DNA from: Streptomyces sp. SID12488
GTDB lineage: Bacteria > Actinomycetota > Actinomycetes > Streptomycetales > Streptomycetaceae
Reading direction: 5' to 3'
Assembly (NCBI RefSeq): GCF_010548275.1
Contig: NZ_JAAGLT010000019.1
Location: 62,001-126,000, forward strand
DNA length: 64,000 bases
The position numbers and the translations under genes are program-made. Under the pieces are notes generated by a model. That model ran no database searches and was not told the origin of the DNA. It saw nothing but the letters and a program-made list of their open reading frames with translations. The first letter of the stretch is position 1; each line of letters opens with the position of its first letter. Of this stretch, positions 27,621 through 36,078 are shown piece by piece.

Positions 27621-28892
27621 ATGACCATCACCCAGCCCGACCTGAGCGTCTTCGAGACCGTCGAGTCCGAGGTGCGCAGCTACTGCCGCAGCTGGCCCGC
27701 CGTGTTCGACCGTGCGCAGGGCAGCCGTATGTACGACGAGGACGGGCACGCCTACCTCGACTTCTTCGCGGGCGCCGGATCACTCAACTACGGCCACAAC
27801 AACCCCGTACTCAAACGGGCGTTGATCGACTATCTGGAGCGGGACGGCGTCACGCACGGGCTCGACATGTCGACCTCCGCGAAACGCACGTTCCTGGAGT
27901 CGTTCCAGGAGCTGGTACTGCGGCCCCGCGACCTGCCGTACAAGGTCATGTTCCCGGGCCCGACGGGCACCAACGCCGTCGAGGCGGCGCTGAAGCTGGC
28001 GCGGAAGGTGAAGGGGCGGGAGGCCATCGTGTCCTTCACCAACGCCTTCCACGGTATGTCCCTCGGGTCGCTCGCCGTGACCGGCAACGCCTTCAAGCGG
28101 GCCGGCGCGGGCGTTCCGCTGGTGCACGGCACACCGATGCCGTTCGACAACTACTTCGAGGGGACCGTCCCCGACTTCCTGTGGTTCGAGCGGCTGTTGG
28201 AGGACCAGGGCTCCGGTCTCAACAAGCCGGCCGCCGTGATCGTGGAGACCGTGCAGGGCGAGGGCGGCATCAACGTGGCGCGCCCCGAGTGGCTGCGGGC
28301 GCTGGCCGACCTGTGCGTACGGCAGGACATGCTGCTGATCGTCGACGACATCCAGATGGGCTGCGGGCGCACCGGCGCCTTCTTCTCCTTCGAGGAGGCA
28401 GGCGTCGTACCCGACATCGTCACCGTGTCGAAGTCCATCAGCGGTTACGGACTCCCCATGTCCCTCTGCCTGTTCAAGCCCGAGCTGGACATCTGGGAGC
28501 CGGGCGAGCACAACGGCACGTTCCGCGGCAACAACCCGGCGTTCGTGACGGCCACCGCCACGCTGGAGACGTACTGGTCCGACGGTGCCGCCATGGAGAA
28601 GCAGACACGCACCCGTGGCGAGCAGGTCGAGGAGGCGCTGATCTCGATCACCGAGGAGAACCTCGCCGACGTGAAGGAGTACCGGGGCCGGGGGCTGGTG
28701 TGGGGCCTGGAGTTCCACGAGAAGGCGCGCGCTGGGCGGGTGGCGCGGCGGGCCTTCGAACTCGGGCTGCTCATCGAGACGTCCGGCCCGGAGAGCGAGG
28801 TCGTGAAGCTGCTGCCGGCGCTCACCATCACGCCCGAGGAGCTGGACGAGGGCCTGCGGATCGTGGCCCGTGCCGTACGCGAGACCGTCTGA
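27621..28892 (+). CDS. ectB: L-2,4-diaminobutyrate transaminase EctB
   Basis: A 423-residue class III aminotransferase converting aspartate semialdehyde to diaminobutyrate with glutamate as donor. It shows YLDFFAGAGSLNYGHNNP near residue 48, FPGPTGTNAVEAALKLAR near residue 112, the Asp motif LLIVDDIQMGCGRTG near residue 238, and the PLP lysine in VTVSKSISGYGLPMSL near residue 268. AAGGAG lies well placed before ATG 27621. It is 33 nt from ectA. The 3' gap to ectC holds a small tandem repeat. Confidence 0.96.
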   Translation: MTITQPDLSVFETVESEVRSYCRSWPAVFDRAQGSRMYDEDGHAYLDFFAGAGSLNYGHNNPVLKRALIDYLERDGVTHGLDMSTSAKRTFLESFQELVLRPRDLPYKVMFPGPTGTNAVEAALKLARKVKGREAIVSFTNAFHGMSLGSLAVTGNAFKRAGAGVPLVHGTPMPFDNYFEGTVPDFLWFERLLEDQGSGLNKPAAVIVETVQGEGGINVARPEWLRALADLCVRQDMLLIVDDIQMGCGRTGAFFSFEEAGVVPDIVTVSKSISGYGLPMSLCLFKPELDIWEPGEHNGTFRGNNPAFVTATATLETYWSDGAAMEKQTRTRGEQVEEALISITEENLADVKEYRGRGLVWGLEFHEKARAGRVARRAFELGLLIETSGPESEVVKLLPALTITPEELDEGLRIVARAVRETV

Positions 28893-28904
28893 ACATCTGC
28901 CTGC

Positions 28905-28936
28905 ATTCCTGAACGTCTGAATTCCTGAGCGTCTGA
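28905..28936 (+). repeat. 16-bp tandem repeat between ectB and ectC
   Basis: Two units, ATTCCTGAACGTCTGA and ATTCCTGAGCGTCTGA, follow each other with one mismatch. A diverged partial unit (GTCTGAACATCTG) spans the ectB stop. The repeats fill most of the 73-nt gap before ectC. Confidence 0.8.
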
Positions 28937-28965
28937 ACCATTTGAGGAAGGGGTTGTTGAGCGCT

Positions 28966-29400
28966 GTGATCGTCCGTTCGTTCAAGGACATCGAAGGCAC
29001 CGACCGGCATGTGAGGGCGGCGTCCGGTACCTGGGAGAGCAAACGCATCGTCCTCGCCAAGGAGCGGGTCGGCTTCTCGCTCCACGAGACCGTCCTCTAC
29101 GCGGGCACGAAGACGTCGATGTGGTACGCGAACCACGTCGAGGCCGTCGTGTGCGTCGCGGGCGAGGCCCTGCTGACCGACGACGAGACCGGGCGGACCT
29201 ACACGATCACCCCGGGCACCATGTACCTCCTCGACGGACACGAGCGGCACACCATGCGGATCAAGGAGGACTTCCGCTGCCTGTGCGTCTTCAACCCGCC
29301 CGTGACCGGCCGCGAGGACCACGACGAGAACGGCGTCTATCCCCTGCTGACGGAACCCGACCCCGACTTCGACTCCGGCTTCGACTCCGAGGAGGTCTGA
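28966..29400 (+). CDS. ectC: L-ectoine synthase EctC
   Basis: A 144-residue cupin enzyme that cyclises N-gamma-acetyldiaminobutyrate to ectoine. The protein starts IVRSFKDIEGTDRHV after the initiator and contains the cupin stretches SLHETVLYAGTKTSMWYANH (20 residues from about 35), EAVVCVAGEALLTD and TPGTMYLLDGHERHTMRI. GTG 28966 is chosen because EctC proteins begin with MIVRSF. In-frame TTG codons at 28942 and 28957 are possible alternatives, and the AGGAAGGGG site 13-21 nt upstream does not settle this. EctC is metal-dependent and cytoplasmic. The stop is 5 nt before ectD. Confidence 0.95.
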   Translation: MIVRSFKDIEGTDRHVRAASGTWESKRIVLAKERVGFSLHETVLYAGTKTSMWYANHVEAVVCVAGEALLTDDETGRTYTITPGTMYLLDGHERHTMRIKEDFRCLCVFNPPVTGREDHDENGVYPLLTEPDPDFDSGFDSEEV

Positions 29401-29405
29401 CACCC

Positions 29406-30311
29406 ATGTCACCCACGTCAACCGCATCCACTCTCACCGACCTGTACCCCACCCGTGGCGCCGCCGAGGTGTCCGCCCCCCGTCAGGACCCGGTCCTCTG
29501 GGGCGCGCCGGACACGCCCGGGCCGTTCACCGCGGACGACCTCATGGCGTACGAGCGTTATGGTTTCCGGGCGCTCGACCGGCTTCTCGACGATGACGAA
29601 GTCGCGCTCTACCGAGCCGAGTTGGAGCGGCTGATCGCCGATCCGTCCGTCCGGGCCGACGAGCGGTCGATCGTCGAGCCGAAGTCGAAGGAGATCCGGT
29701 CGGTCTTCGAGGTGCACCGGATCAGCGAGGTGTTCGCCCGGCTCGTGCGGGACGAGCGGGTCGTCGGGCGGGCCCGGCAGCTCCTCGGCTCCGACGTGTA
29801 CGTCCACCAGTCGCGGATCAACGTCAAGCCCGGATTCGGGGCGGGCGGCTTCTACTGGCACTCCGACTTCGAGACCTGGCACGCCGAGGACGGTCTGCCG
29901 AACATGCGGACGGTGTCCGTCTCGATCGCGCTGACCGAGAACCTCGACACCAACGGCGGCCTCATGATCATGCCGGGCTCGCACCGCACGTTCCTCGGCT
30001 GTGCGGGGGCGACGCCCGAGGACAACTACAGGAAGTCGCTCCAGATGCAGGACGCCGGCACCCCGTCCGACGAGGCGCTGGCCTCGCTCGCCGACGAGCA
30101 CGGCATCAAGTTGTTCACGGGCAGGGCGGGTTCGGCGACCTGGTTCGACTGCAACTGCATGCACGGCTCCGGCGACAACATCACGCCGTACCCGCGCAGC
30201 AACGTCTTCATCGTGTTCAACAGCGTCGACAACCAGGCAGTGGAGCCGTTCGCGGCATCGGTGCGCAGGCCGGAGTTCATCGGGGCGCGGGACTTCACGC
30301 CGGTGAGGTGA
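29406..30311 (+). CDS. ectD: Ectoine 5-hydroxylase EctD
   Basis: A 301-residue non-haem Fe(II)/2-oxoglutarate dioxygenase of the phytanoyl-CoA family that makes 5-hydroxyectoine. The EctD signature is visible around residues 138-160: GGFYWHSDFETWHAEDGLP, holding the HxD iron ligands, with the second His in WFDCNCMHGSGDNITPYPRS near residue 250. VYVHQSRINVKPGFGAGG precedes it. ATG 29406 lies 5 nt after ectC; the frame continues upstream only by overlapping ectC. The N-terminal 25 residues are Ser/Thr-rich and variable. A hairpin terminator follows at once. Confidence 0.95.
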   Translation: MSPTSTASTLTDLYPTRGAAEVSAPRQDPVLWGAPDTPGPFTADDLMAYERYGFRALDRLLDDDEVALYRAELERLIADPSVRADERSIVEPKSKEIRSVFEVHRISEVFARLVRDERVVGRARQLLGSDVYVHQSRINVKPGFGAGGFYWHSDFETWHAEDGLPNMRTVSVSIALTENLDTNGGLMIMPGSHRTFLGCAGATPEDNYRKSLQMQDAGTPSDEALASLADEHGIKLFTGRAGSATWFDCNCMHGSGDNITPYPRSNVFIVFNSVDNQAVEPFAASVRRPEFIGARDFTPVR

Positions 30312-30312
30312 A

Positions 30313-30348
30313 CGCCCGGCCTCAGAGCCACGGCAGTGAGGCCGGGCG
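30313..30348. terminator. Terminator between ectD and the convergent aminotransferase gene
   Basis: A perfect 12-bp stem, CGCCCGGCCTCA pairing with TGAGGCCGGGCG, with a 12-nt loop begins 1 nt after the ectD stop. It can serve both converging units. Confidence 0.85.
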
Positions 30349-30373
30349 CTCCCGGGGGTCTCGCGCCGGCGGT

Positions 30374-31450
30374 TCAGCCGGAGAGGACGTCCAGGAGCCG
30401 GTCGACGTCCGAAGGCGTGTTGTAGAAGTGGAAGGCCGCGCGCAGATTTCCGGCCCGGTCGGAGACCTCGACCCCGGCTCGGCTCAACTCGGCCTGCCGG
30501 TGCCCGAGTTGCGGGACGGACACGATGGCTGAGCCGGGTGCGGGTACGGGCTGGTGTCCCAGCCGGTCGAGCCCTGCGCGGAAGCGGTCGGCGAGCGCGA
30601 GGTCATGGGCGAGTACGGTGTCCACGCCCAACTCCTCGATCAGGGCGAGCGAGTGGCGGGCACCGGCGTAGGAGAACAGGCTCGGGCTTTCGTCGAACCG
30701 CCGTGCGGAGTGGGCGAGTTCGCGCACCGGGCCGTAGCAGCTGTCCCAGGGCACCTCCCCCGCGACCCAGCCCGCGAACACCGGCGTCAGCCCGCCCAGA
30801 TCCTCGGGTACCACGAGGAAGGCCACGCCTCGCGGGCAGACGAGCCATTTGAAGGCGACGGAGGCGACGTAGTCGTAGGCGTCCGCGTCGACGGGCAGCC
30901 AGCCGGTGGCCTGGGACGCGTCGATGTACGTACGGGCCCCGTGCTCGCGGGCGGCCTCACGCAGCGCGAGCAGGTCGACGATGCGTCCGTCGGCGGACTG
31001 GGCCGCGCTGACGGCGACGAGGGCGGTGCCGGGCCGGACGGATTCGGGGATCCGCTCCAGCGGCACGGTCCGTACCTTCAGGTCCCCGCGTACGTGGAAC
31101 GGGTTGAGGACGGAGGTGAAGTCGTCCTCCGCGGTGAGGACTTCGGCGCCGGCGGGCAGCGAGGCGGCGATCAGCCCGCTGTAGACGGCGACGGAGCCGC
31201 CAGCCGCGACCCTGCGGTCGGAGACCCCGACGAGCCGCGCGAAGGCGGATCGTGTGGCCTCCACGTCGGCGAACATGTCCTGCGGTCGGCCGTCGGCCAC
31301 GGACTGTACGGCGTCGCGCATGGCGGCCACCGCGCGGGCCGGGAGGAGCCCGGTGCTCGCGGTGTTCAGATAGGTGCTCTTCGGAGCGAACTCGGCACGG
31401 ACGAGGTCGCGGAGGTTCTCGGATGTCGAGGCTTTCGCGGAGGTCTCCAT
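30374..31450 (-). CDS. Class V aminotransferase / cysteine desulfurase-like PLP enzyme
   Basis: A PLP enzyme of about 358 residues. It begins with an EFAPKSTYLNTASTGLLPAR stretch near residue 20, has VAVSAAQSADGRIVDLLAL near residue 148, TYIDASQATGWLPVD near residue 175 and the PLP lysine in YVASVAFKWLVCPRGVAFL near residue 200. This is the class V group that includes isopenicillin N epimerase and kynureninase-like proteins; the substrate is unknown. The start is uncertain: ATG 31450 fits the family, while ATG 31486 and GTG 31501 extend the frame without a clear ribosome-binding site. It is convergent with ectD. Confidence 0.78.
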   Translation of the reverse strand: METSAKASTSENLRDLVRAEFAPKSTYLNTASTGLLPARAVAAMRDAVQSVADGRPQDMFADVEATRSAFARLVGVSDRRVAAGGSVAVYSGLIAASLPAGAEVLTAEDDFTSVLNPFHVRGDLKVRTVPLERIPESVRPGTALVAVSAAQSADGRIVDLLALREAAREHGARTYIDASQATGWLPVDADAYDYVASVAFKWLVCPRGVAFLVVPEDLGGLTPVFAGWVAGEVPWDSCYGPVRELAHSARRFDESPSLFSYAGARHSLALIEELGVDTVLAHDLALADRFRAGLDRLGHQPVPAPGSAIVSVPQLGHRQAELSRAGVEVSDRAGNLRAAFHFYNTPSDVDRLLDVLSG

Positions 31451-31557
31451 GGGACCACTCTGCGGCCCGAAGATCCCCTCGTCCATTGCCGATTTCTGCA
31501 CGGCATCACGAAGGACTGCTTATGGATATGCCCTGAGCTGCGGTTTCCTTCGCTGAG

Positions 31558-32280
31558 CTACTTCTGGGGTACGGCACACCCGTCGGGACCGCAGACCTCG
31601 GCGCTGTCGCCCTCCGCCTGGATGACCTTGAGGGGAGCGGGCCGCTCGCCCCATGCCTGGGTGAGCGCCTGGGCGAAGGCCTCGACGGGCTGGGCGCCGG
31701 AGACGCCGTACTTCCGGTCGAGGACGAAGAACGGCACGCCGTTCGCGCCCAGTTCGGCGGCCTCACGCTCGTCGGCGCGCACGGCGTCGGCGTACGCGTC
31801 CGGGTCGGCGAGTACGCCCCGGGCGTCGGCGGCCTCGAGGCCGGCGGCGACGGCCAGCTCCACGAGCCGCTCGTCGTCACCGAAGACGGACTGCTCCTCG
31901 GCGAAGTTCGCCCGGTAGAAGAGCTGGATCAGCTCGTCCTGGCGTCCCTTGTCCTTCGCGAGGTGGAGCAGCCGGTGCATGTCGAAGGTGTTGCCGTTGT
32001 CACGGTCCCGGGTGCGGTACGCGAGCCCCTCGGCGGCGGCCTGCGCCCCCAGGTTCTCCTCGCCGGCCTGCGCCTGCGCCTCGCTCATGCCGTACTTCTT
32101 GGTGAGCATCTTGAGGACGGGCTGGATGTCGCCCTTGGCGAGCCCCGGGTCCAGCTCGAACGACCGGTGCACCACCTCGACACCGTCCCGGTGCGGGAAG
32201 GCGTCCAGCGCCTTCTCGAAGCGGGCCTTGCCGACGTAGCACCACGGGCAGGCGATGTCGCTCCAGATCTCGACGCGCAT
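31558..32280 (-). CDS. DsbA-family thiol oxidoreductase (FrnE-like)
   Basis: A 240-residue thioredoxin-fold protein. The redox motif CPWC is at residues 11-14 in IWSDIACPWCYVGKARFEKA (20 residues). HRSFELDPGL and the cis-Pro region NGVPFFVLDRKYGVSGAQP (near residue 165) are typical of the FrnE/2-hydroxychromene isomerase-like branch. There is no signal peptide, so it acts in the cytoplasm. A C-terminal CGPDGC pair adds a second possible disulfide. Proteins of this family carry out disulfide exchange in polyketide pathways or stress responses; nothing nearby fixes its partner. Confidence 0.85.
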   Translation of the reverse strand: MRVEIWSDIACPWCYVGKARFEKALDAFPHRDGVEVVHRSFELDPGLAKGDIQPVLKMLTKKYGMSEAQAQAGEENLGAQAAAEGLAYRTRDRDNGNTFDMHRLLHLAKDKGRQDELIQLFYRANFAEEQSVFGDDERLVELAVAAGLEAADARGVLADPDAYADAVRADEREAAELGANGVPFFVLDRKYGVSGAQPVEAFAQALTQAWGERPAPLKVIQAEGDSAEVCGPDGCAVPQK

Positions 32281-32347
32281 GTCTTCGGCTCTCTCCAGGT
32301 CGAACGGGTACAGGGTGGTACGGGGCCGTACGGAATTACATGAACGT

Positions 32348-32869
32348 TCAAACGGCTGGTTTCATTCCGTACCGCAGAAAGAGATGGTGATCGCCCTCGG
32401 CGGGCGGGTTCGCCGGGTCCGGGACCCAGCCCAGACGGCGGTAGAAGGCCTGGGCGCGCTGGTTGTCGACGTGTACGTCCAGGGTGGCTGCCAGCAGTCC
32501 GTCGGCCCGCCACCGCTCGACGCAGGCGGCATGCAGGTCGGTGCCGATCCGGGCCCGCCAGAGGTCGGGGTCGACGTGGAACTGGAAGAGCTTGACCGTG
32601 TCCGCGGGGGCGCCCTCGGCCCTGCGGAAGGAGGCGACGCCGATGATGCGGTCCTGCTCGACGACGCACAGGACATGCGCGTCGGGGCGCTCGATGCTGG
32701 TCAGCCAGGAGCCGACCCAGTCGCGGTCGGCGTCCGGCAGGCCGCCCGGGTAGTACGTGGCCCGTGCGCGCAGATGCAGCTCCGTGACGGCGGCGGCCTC
32801 TGCGGGCAGCGCGGGCCGTATCACCCGGCTTCCGGTCCTGTGGTCGTTGATCATGTGGTCATTGATCAT
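32348..32869 (-). CDS. GNAT-family N-acetyltransferase
   Basis: A 173-residue acetyltransferase. It has IRPALPAEAAAVTELHLRAR near the start (residues 16-35), VVEQDRIIGVASFRRAEG near residue 76, LFQFHVDPDLWRARIGTDLH near residue 97 for the acetyl-CoA fold, and ASLDVHVDNQRAQAFYRRLG-like sequence near residue 132. The usual Q/RxxGxG/A loop is degenerate (WRARIG). The substrate is unknown. Two near-identical MINDH units stand at the N-terminus, so the true start may be the second ATG (about 32854). Confidence 0.75.
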   Translation of the reverse strand: MINDHMINDHRTGSRVIRPALPAEAAAVTELHLRARATYYPGGLPDADRDWVGSWLTSIERPDAHVLCVVEQDRIIGVASFRRAEGAPADTVKLFQFHVDPDLWRARIGTDLHAACVERWRADGLLAATLDVHVDNQRAQAFYRRLGWVPDPANPPAEGDHHLFLRYGMKPAV

Positions 32870-32908
32870 GCACCGGAAGACGTGGCGGGTTGCCGGAACG
32901 GTTCCGGC

Positions 32909-33517
32909 TCAGCTGCCGTCCCTCAGGTCCTTCGGCCACTCCGGGCGGAACTCGATGTGGTCGTACGTCACCACGCACCCCTCCCCCATCGGCGACTGGG
33001 TCATGAAGCCGACCAGGGCCGCGTCGGCCTCCTTCTCGTCGCCCAGGGTGAACAGGCGGACGAAGGTCCACTTCACACCGTCGCGCGAGGCGTGGAAGGC
33101 GAAGGCACGGCCGGTGCGGCTGATCCGGAGCCAGACCGAACTGCCGTCCACTGTGAAGGAGTTGGCGTCGTCAGAGTGTCCCCGGGTGACCACCGTGCAG
33201 ACGGTGGGCACATCCGGGGAGTACTCCAGGCAGAGCTTGGCCCAGGCGTGCTCGCCGACATGGACGTAGAGCACCCCGGCGTCGAAGGCCGCCCCGAACC
33301 CGACGGTGACCCGGGCGACCAGCTGGAACTCCCCCTCCGGGGCGCCCAGCAGGCGCGGCGCGTCGGCGGCGGGGTCCAACGCCTCCCCGGTGGGCGGCAC
33401 GAACCGGTCCTGCCGGGGCCCGGCCCACCCGGTGAGCACCCCGTCCTCGAAGGACCAGTGCCCATCGGGACCATACGTACGGAGGGGGAAAGGCAGTGGG
33501 GAAAGCTCCAAGTCCAT
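32909..33517 (-). CDS. DUF1349 family (concanavalin A-like) protein
   Basis: A 202-residue protein of the regulation-of-enolase-1/DUF1349 type, a beta-sandwich fold related to concanavalin A. The DRFVPP, FDAGVLYVHVGEHAWAKLCL (near residue 85) and VVTRGHSDDANSF (near residue 113) stretches are characteristic. It has no signal peptide. ATG 33517 is chosen because homology begins there; the open frame extending to 34033 is the shadow of the aldehyde dehydrogenase gene. The molecular role is not established for this family. Confidence 0.8.
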   Translation of the reverse strand: MDLELSPLPFPLRTYGPDGHWSFEDGVLTGWAGPRQDRFVPPTGEALDPAADAPRLLGAPEGEFQLVARVTVGFGAAFDAGVLYVHVGEHAWAKLCLEYSPDVPTVCTVVTRGHSDDANSFTVDGSSVWLRISRTGRAFAFHASRDGVKWTFVRLFTLGDEKEADAALVGFMTQSPMGEGCVVTYDHIEFRPEWPKDLRDGS

Positions 33518-33554
33518 TGCCTGATTATCACAGGTCCAGATGGGCGGGCCCCGA

Positions 33555-33585
33555 TAGGGGCGCGGGGAACTGCGCGACAAGCCAC
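33555..33585. repeat. Dispersed intergenic repeat, copy 1
   Basis: A 31-nt sequence beginning TAGGGGCGCGGGGAACTGCG occurs identically at 51543-51573, and the similarity continues past it (ACCCGCAGCC). Both copies lie just downstream of a minus-strand gene. It is not coding. It belongs to a repeat type that I recall as common in Streptomyces intergenic DNA. Confidence 0.85.
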
Positions 33586-33627
33586 AACGGACCCGCAGCC
33601 GCGAAAATCCACCGCACCCCAACGACG

Positions 33628-35157
33628 CTAGCGCTCCAGGCGACCATTGAATCGCCGAGGCAGCCCCAGCTCGTTCTCGTCCCGCAACTCGACCGGCAGC
33701 AGCGCGGCCGGAGCGTTCTGATAAGCCACCGGCCGCAGCCACCGCTCGATAGCCGTCCCACCGACCGAAGTCGACGTCGATGTCGTGGCCGGGTACGGCC
33801 CCCCGTGCTGCTGGGCCGCGGCCACAGCGACCCCGGTCGGCCACGCGTTCACCAGCACGCGTCCGGCCAGCGGCGTCAGCTCGGCCAGGATCTCGGCCCC
33901 ACGCCCCTCCCCCGCGGCTTCCTCCGCCGAGAGGTGGACCGTCGCCGTCAGGTTGCCCGGCAACCGCGCGAGAACGGCGTTCGCCTCGGCGTCGTCCGCG
34001 TAGCGGGCCACCACGGTGACCGGCCCGAAGCACTCCTCCAGGAGCAGGTCGTACGCCCCCTCCGTCGCCAGCTTCTCGGCAGCCACCGTGAGGAACCCCG
34101 CGCTGACCGTGTGCTCGCCGCCCGCGCCCGGCGTCACCGGGGTCTCGACATCGGGCAGCTCGGCGCGCTCGGCGACCCCGGCGACGAAGTTGTCGCGCAT
34201 CCGGTGGTCCAGGAGGACACCGGACGCGGTGTCGCTGACCGCGTCCGTCAGGGACTTCAGCAGTCGGTCGCCCGCCGCGCCGGACGGCGCCAGCACCAGG
34301 CCGGGCTTCACGCAGAACTGGCCGACGCCCAGTGTCATGGAGCCCGCGAGCCCCGTACCGATCGCCTCGGCGCGCTCGTTGGCCGCCGCCTCCGTGATCA
34401 CCACGGGGTTCAGCGAGCCCAGCTCGCCGTGGAACGGGATCGGGACCGGACGGGCCGCCGCCGCGTCGAAGAGGGCCCGGCCGCCTCGTACGGAACCGGT
34501 GAAACCGGCCGCCGTGACCAGCGGGTGCTTGACCAGCTCGACGCCCGCCTCGAAGCCGTGGACCAGGCCGACGACACCCCCGGGGATGTCGTGGAGGGCC
34601 GCGGCCCGGCGCAGGACGGACGCGACCAGCTCGGACAGGCCCGGGTGGTCCGGGTGCGCCTTGACGACCACCGGGCAGCCGGCCGCGAGCGCGCTCGCGG
34701 TGTCGCCGCCGGGGACCGAGAAGGCGAAGGGGAAGTTGGAGGCCGAGTAGACGGCCACGACGCCCAGCGGCACCTTGTAGCGCCGCAGGTCCGGGATCGG
34801 CGGGGTCGCGGTGTCGTCGGGGTGGTTGATGACGACGTCGAGGTAGGCGCCCTCGTCGACGATGTCCGCGAAGGCCCGCAGCTGGTAGCAGGTGCGGGCG
34901 AGTTCACCGGTCAGCCGGACCGGGCCGAGCGCGGTCTCCGCGTCGGCCACCTCGACGAGCTGTTCCTTGGCCGCTTCGAGCTGCTCGGCGGCGCTGCGCA
35001 GGAAGGCCGCGCGGACCGTGCGGTCCACGAGGGCCGGGCGGGCGGCGTGCGCGGCGCGGACGGTGGTGTCCACCTCCTGGGCCGTGGCCTCGACAGCGAC
35101 CTGCTCCCGCTGCTTCCCGGTACGGGGGTCGACACTCCAGACTGGTGCTGCTGCCAC
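33628..35157 (-). CDS. NADP-type aldehyde dehydrogenase, 2-ketoglutarate semialdehyde dehydrogenase-like
   Basis: A 509-residue aldehyde dehydrogenase. The ordered features are YSASNFPFAFSVPGGDTASA near residue 140, VVVKAHPDHPGLSELVA near residue 165, GFTGSVRGGRALFDAAAARP near residue 217, HGELGSLNPVV (catalytic-base Glu, near residue 242) and GQFCVKPGLVLAP (catalytic Cys near residue 282). The KAHP and GELGSLNP forms are those of the 2,5-dioxovalerate (ketoglutarate semialdehyde) dehydrogenase branch, which oxidises the last intermediate of sugar-acid pathways to 2-ketoglutarate. GTG 35157 with GGAGGG is preferred over ATG 35214. It is divergent from an IclR regulator. Confidence 0.87.
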   Translation of the reverse strand: MAAAPVWSVDPRTGKQREQVAVEATAQEVDTTVRAAHAARPALVDRTVRAAFLRSAAEQLEAAKEQLVEVADAETALGPVRLTGELARTCYQLRAFADIVDEGAYLDVVINHPDDTATPPIPDLRRYKVPLGVVAVYSASNFPFAFSVPGGDTASALAAGCPVVVKAHPDHPGLSELVASVLRRAAALHDIPGGVVGLVHGFEAGVELVKHPLVTAAGFTGSVRGGRALFDAAAARPVPIPFHGELGSLNPVVITEAAANERAEAIGTGLAGSMTLGVGQFCVKPGLVLAPSGAAGDRLLKSLTDAVSDTASGVLLDHRMRDNFVAGVAERAELPDVETPVTPGAGGEHTVSAGFLTVAAEKLATEGAYDLLLEECFGPVTVVARYADDAEANAVLARLPGNLTATVHLSAEEAAGEGRGAEILAELTPLAGRVLVNAWPTGVAVAAAQQHGGPYPATTSTSTSVGGTAIERWLRPVAYQNAPAALLPVELRDENELGLPRRFNGRLER

Positions 35158-35226
35158 CGGGGGTCCCTCCAAATTGTGGTGCCATTTGTGATGCGAATTT
35201 CCTGCGTCATCCACCAGGTGCGTTCG

Positions 35227-35262
35227 ATATGCTGAACACCGTCTCTGATGATGAATATGCTG
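35227..35262. promoter_or_regulatory. Candidate IclR operator region between the dehydrogenase and regulator genes
   Basis: The 144-nt divergent gap 35158-35301 is AT-rich. It contains ATATGCTG twice (35227-35234 and 35255-35262, 28 nt apart, the same face of the helix within error), and GTTC-GATATGCT-GAAC around the first copy is partly palindromic. IclR proteins often bind such sites and control themselves and the divergent gene. Confidence 0.4.
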
Positions 35263-35301
35263 TTGGAGACTATTTCCCGTCGAACGAAGGGGTCAAGGGC
35301 G

Positions 35302-36075
35302 ATGTCGGCAGCCGAGACAGGCGGCGGGGCGCAGGTCAAGTCCGCGGTACGGACCGTTGAACTGCTGGAATACTTCGCCGGACGTCCCGGCATGCACTCC
35401 CTGGCAGTGGTCCAGGAGGCTGTCGGTTACCCCAAGTCCAGTCTCTACATGCTCCTGCGCACGCTTGTCGACCTCGGCTGGGTCGAGACGGACGCCACGG
35501 GCACGCGGTACGGCATCGGCGTACGGGCCCTGCTGGTCGGCACCTCGTACATCGACGGCGACGAGGTGGTCGCGGTGGCCCGCCCGACCCTCGACCGGCT
35601 CTCCGACGACACGACGGAGACCATCCACCTGGCCCGGCTCGACGGCACGAACGTCGTCTATCTCGCCACCCGCCAGTCGCAGCACTACCTGCGCCCCTTC
35701 ACCCGGGTCGGCCGCCGGCTGCCCGCCCACTCGACCTCCCTCGGCAAGGCGCTGCTGGCCACCCACACCGACGAGCAGGTCCGCAAACTGCTCCCGGAGA
35801 CGCTGCCCGCGCTGACCGAGCACACGATCACCGACCGGGAGAAGCTCATCGAGGAGCTCCACCTGGTGCGCGAGCAGGGCTTCGCGGTGGACCGCGAGGA
35901 GAACACGCTGGGGCTGCGCTGTTTCGGCGTGGCGGTCCCCTACCGCACCCCCGCGCGGGACGCGATCAGCTGCTCGGTGCCCGTCGCGCGGCTCACCCCG
36001 GCCCATGAACAGATGGTCAAGGACGCCCTGTTCGACGCACGCGACCGGCTGACGCTGGCCACCCGGAGGCTCTGA
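35302..36075 (+). CDS. IclR-family transcriptional regulator
   Basis: A 257-residue regulator. The N-terminal winged helix (residues 12-75) reads VKSAVRTVELLEYFAG and LAVVQEAVGYPKSSLYMLLR. The C-terminal IclR ligand-binding domain has LDGTNVVYLATRQSQHYLRP near residue 110, GRRLPAHSTSLGKALLAT near residue 134 and GFAVDREENTLGLRCFGVAV near residue 190. ATG 35302 with AAGGGC upstream is preferred; an upstream in-frame ATG at 35248 would begin within the operator region. It probably controls the divergent aldehyde dehydrogenase, and possibly wider sugar-acid catabolism (inference). Confidence 0.88.
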   Translation: MSAAETGGGAQVKSAVRTVELLEYFAGRPGMHSLAVVQEAVGYPKSSLYMLLRTLVDLGWVETDATGTRYGIGVRALLVGTSYIDGDEVVAVARPTLDRLSDDTTETIHLARLDGTNVVYLATRQSQHYLRPFTRVGRRLPAHSTSLGKALLATHTDEQVRKLLPETLPALTEHTITDREKLIEELHLVREQGFAVDREENTLGLRCFGVAVPYRTPARDAISCSVPVARLTPAHEQMVKDALFDARDRLTLATRRL

Positions 36076-36078
36076 ACG

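Noticed and set aside
32912..34033. Extension of the DUF1349 frame to 34033
   Set aside because: It enters the aldehyde dehydrogenase gene out of frame; homology begins at 33517.
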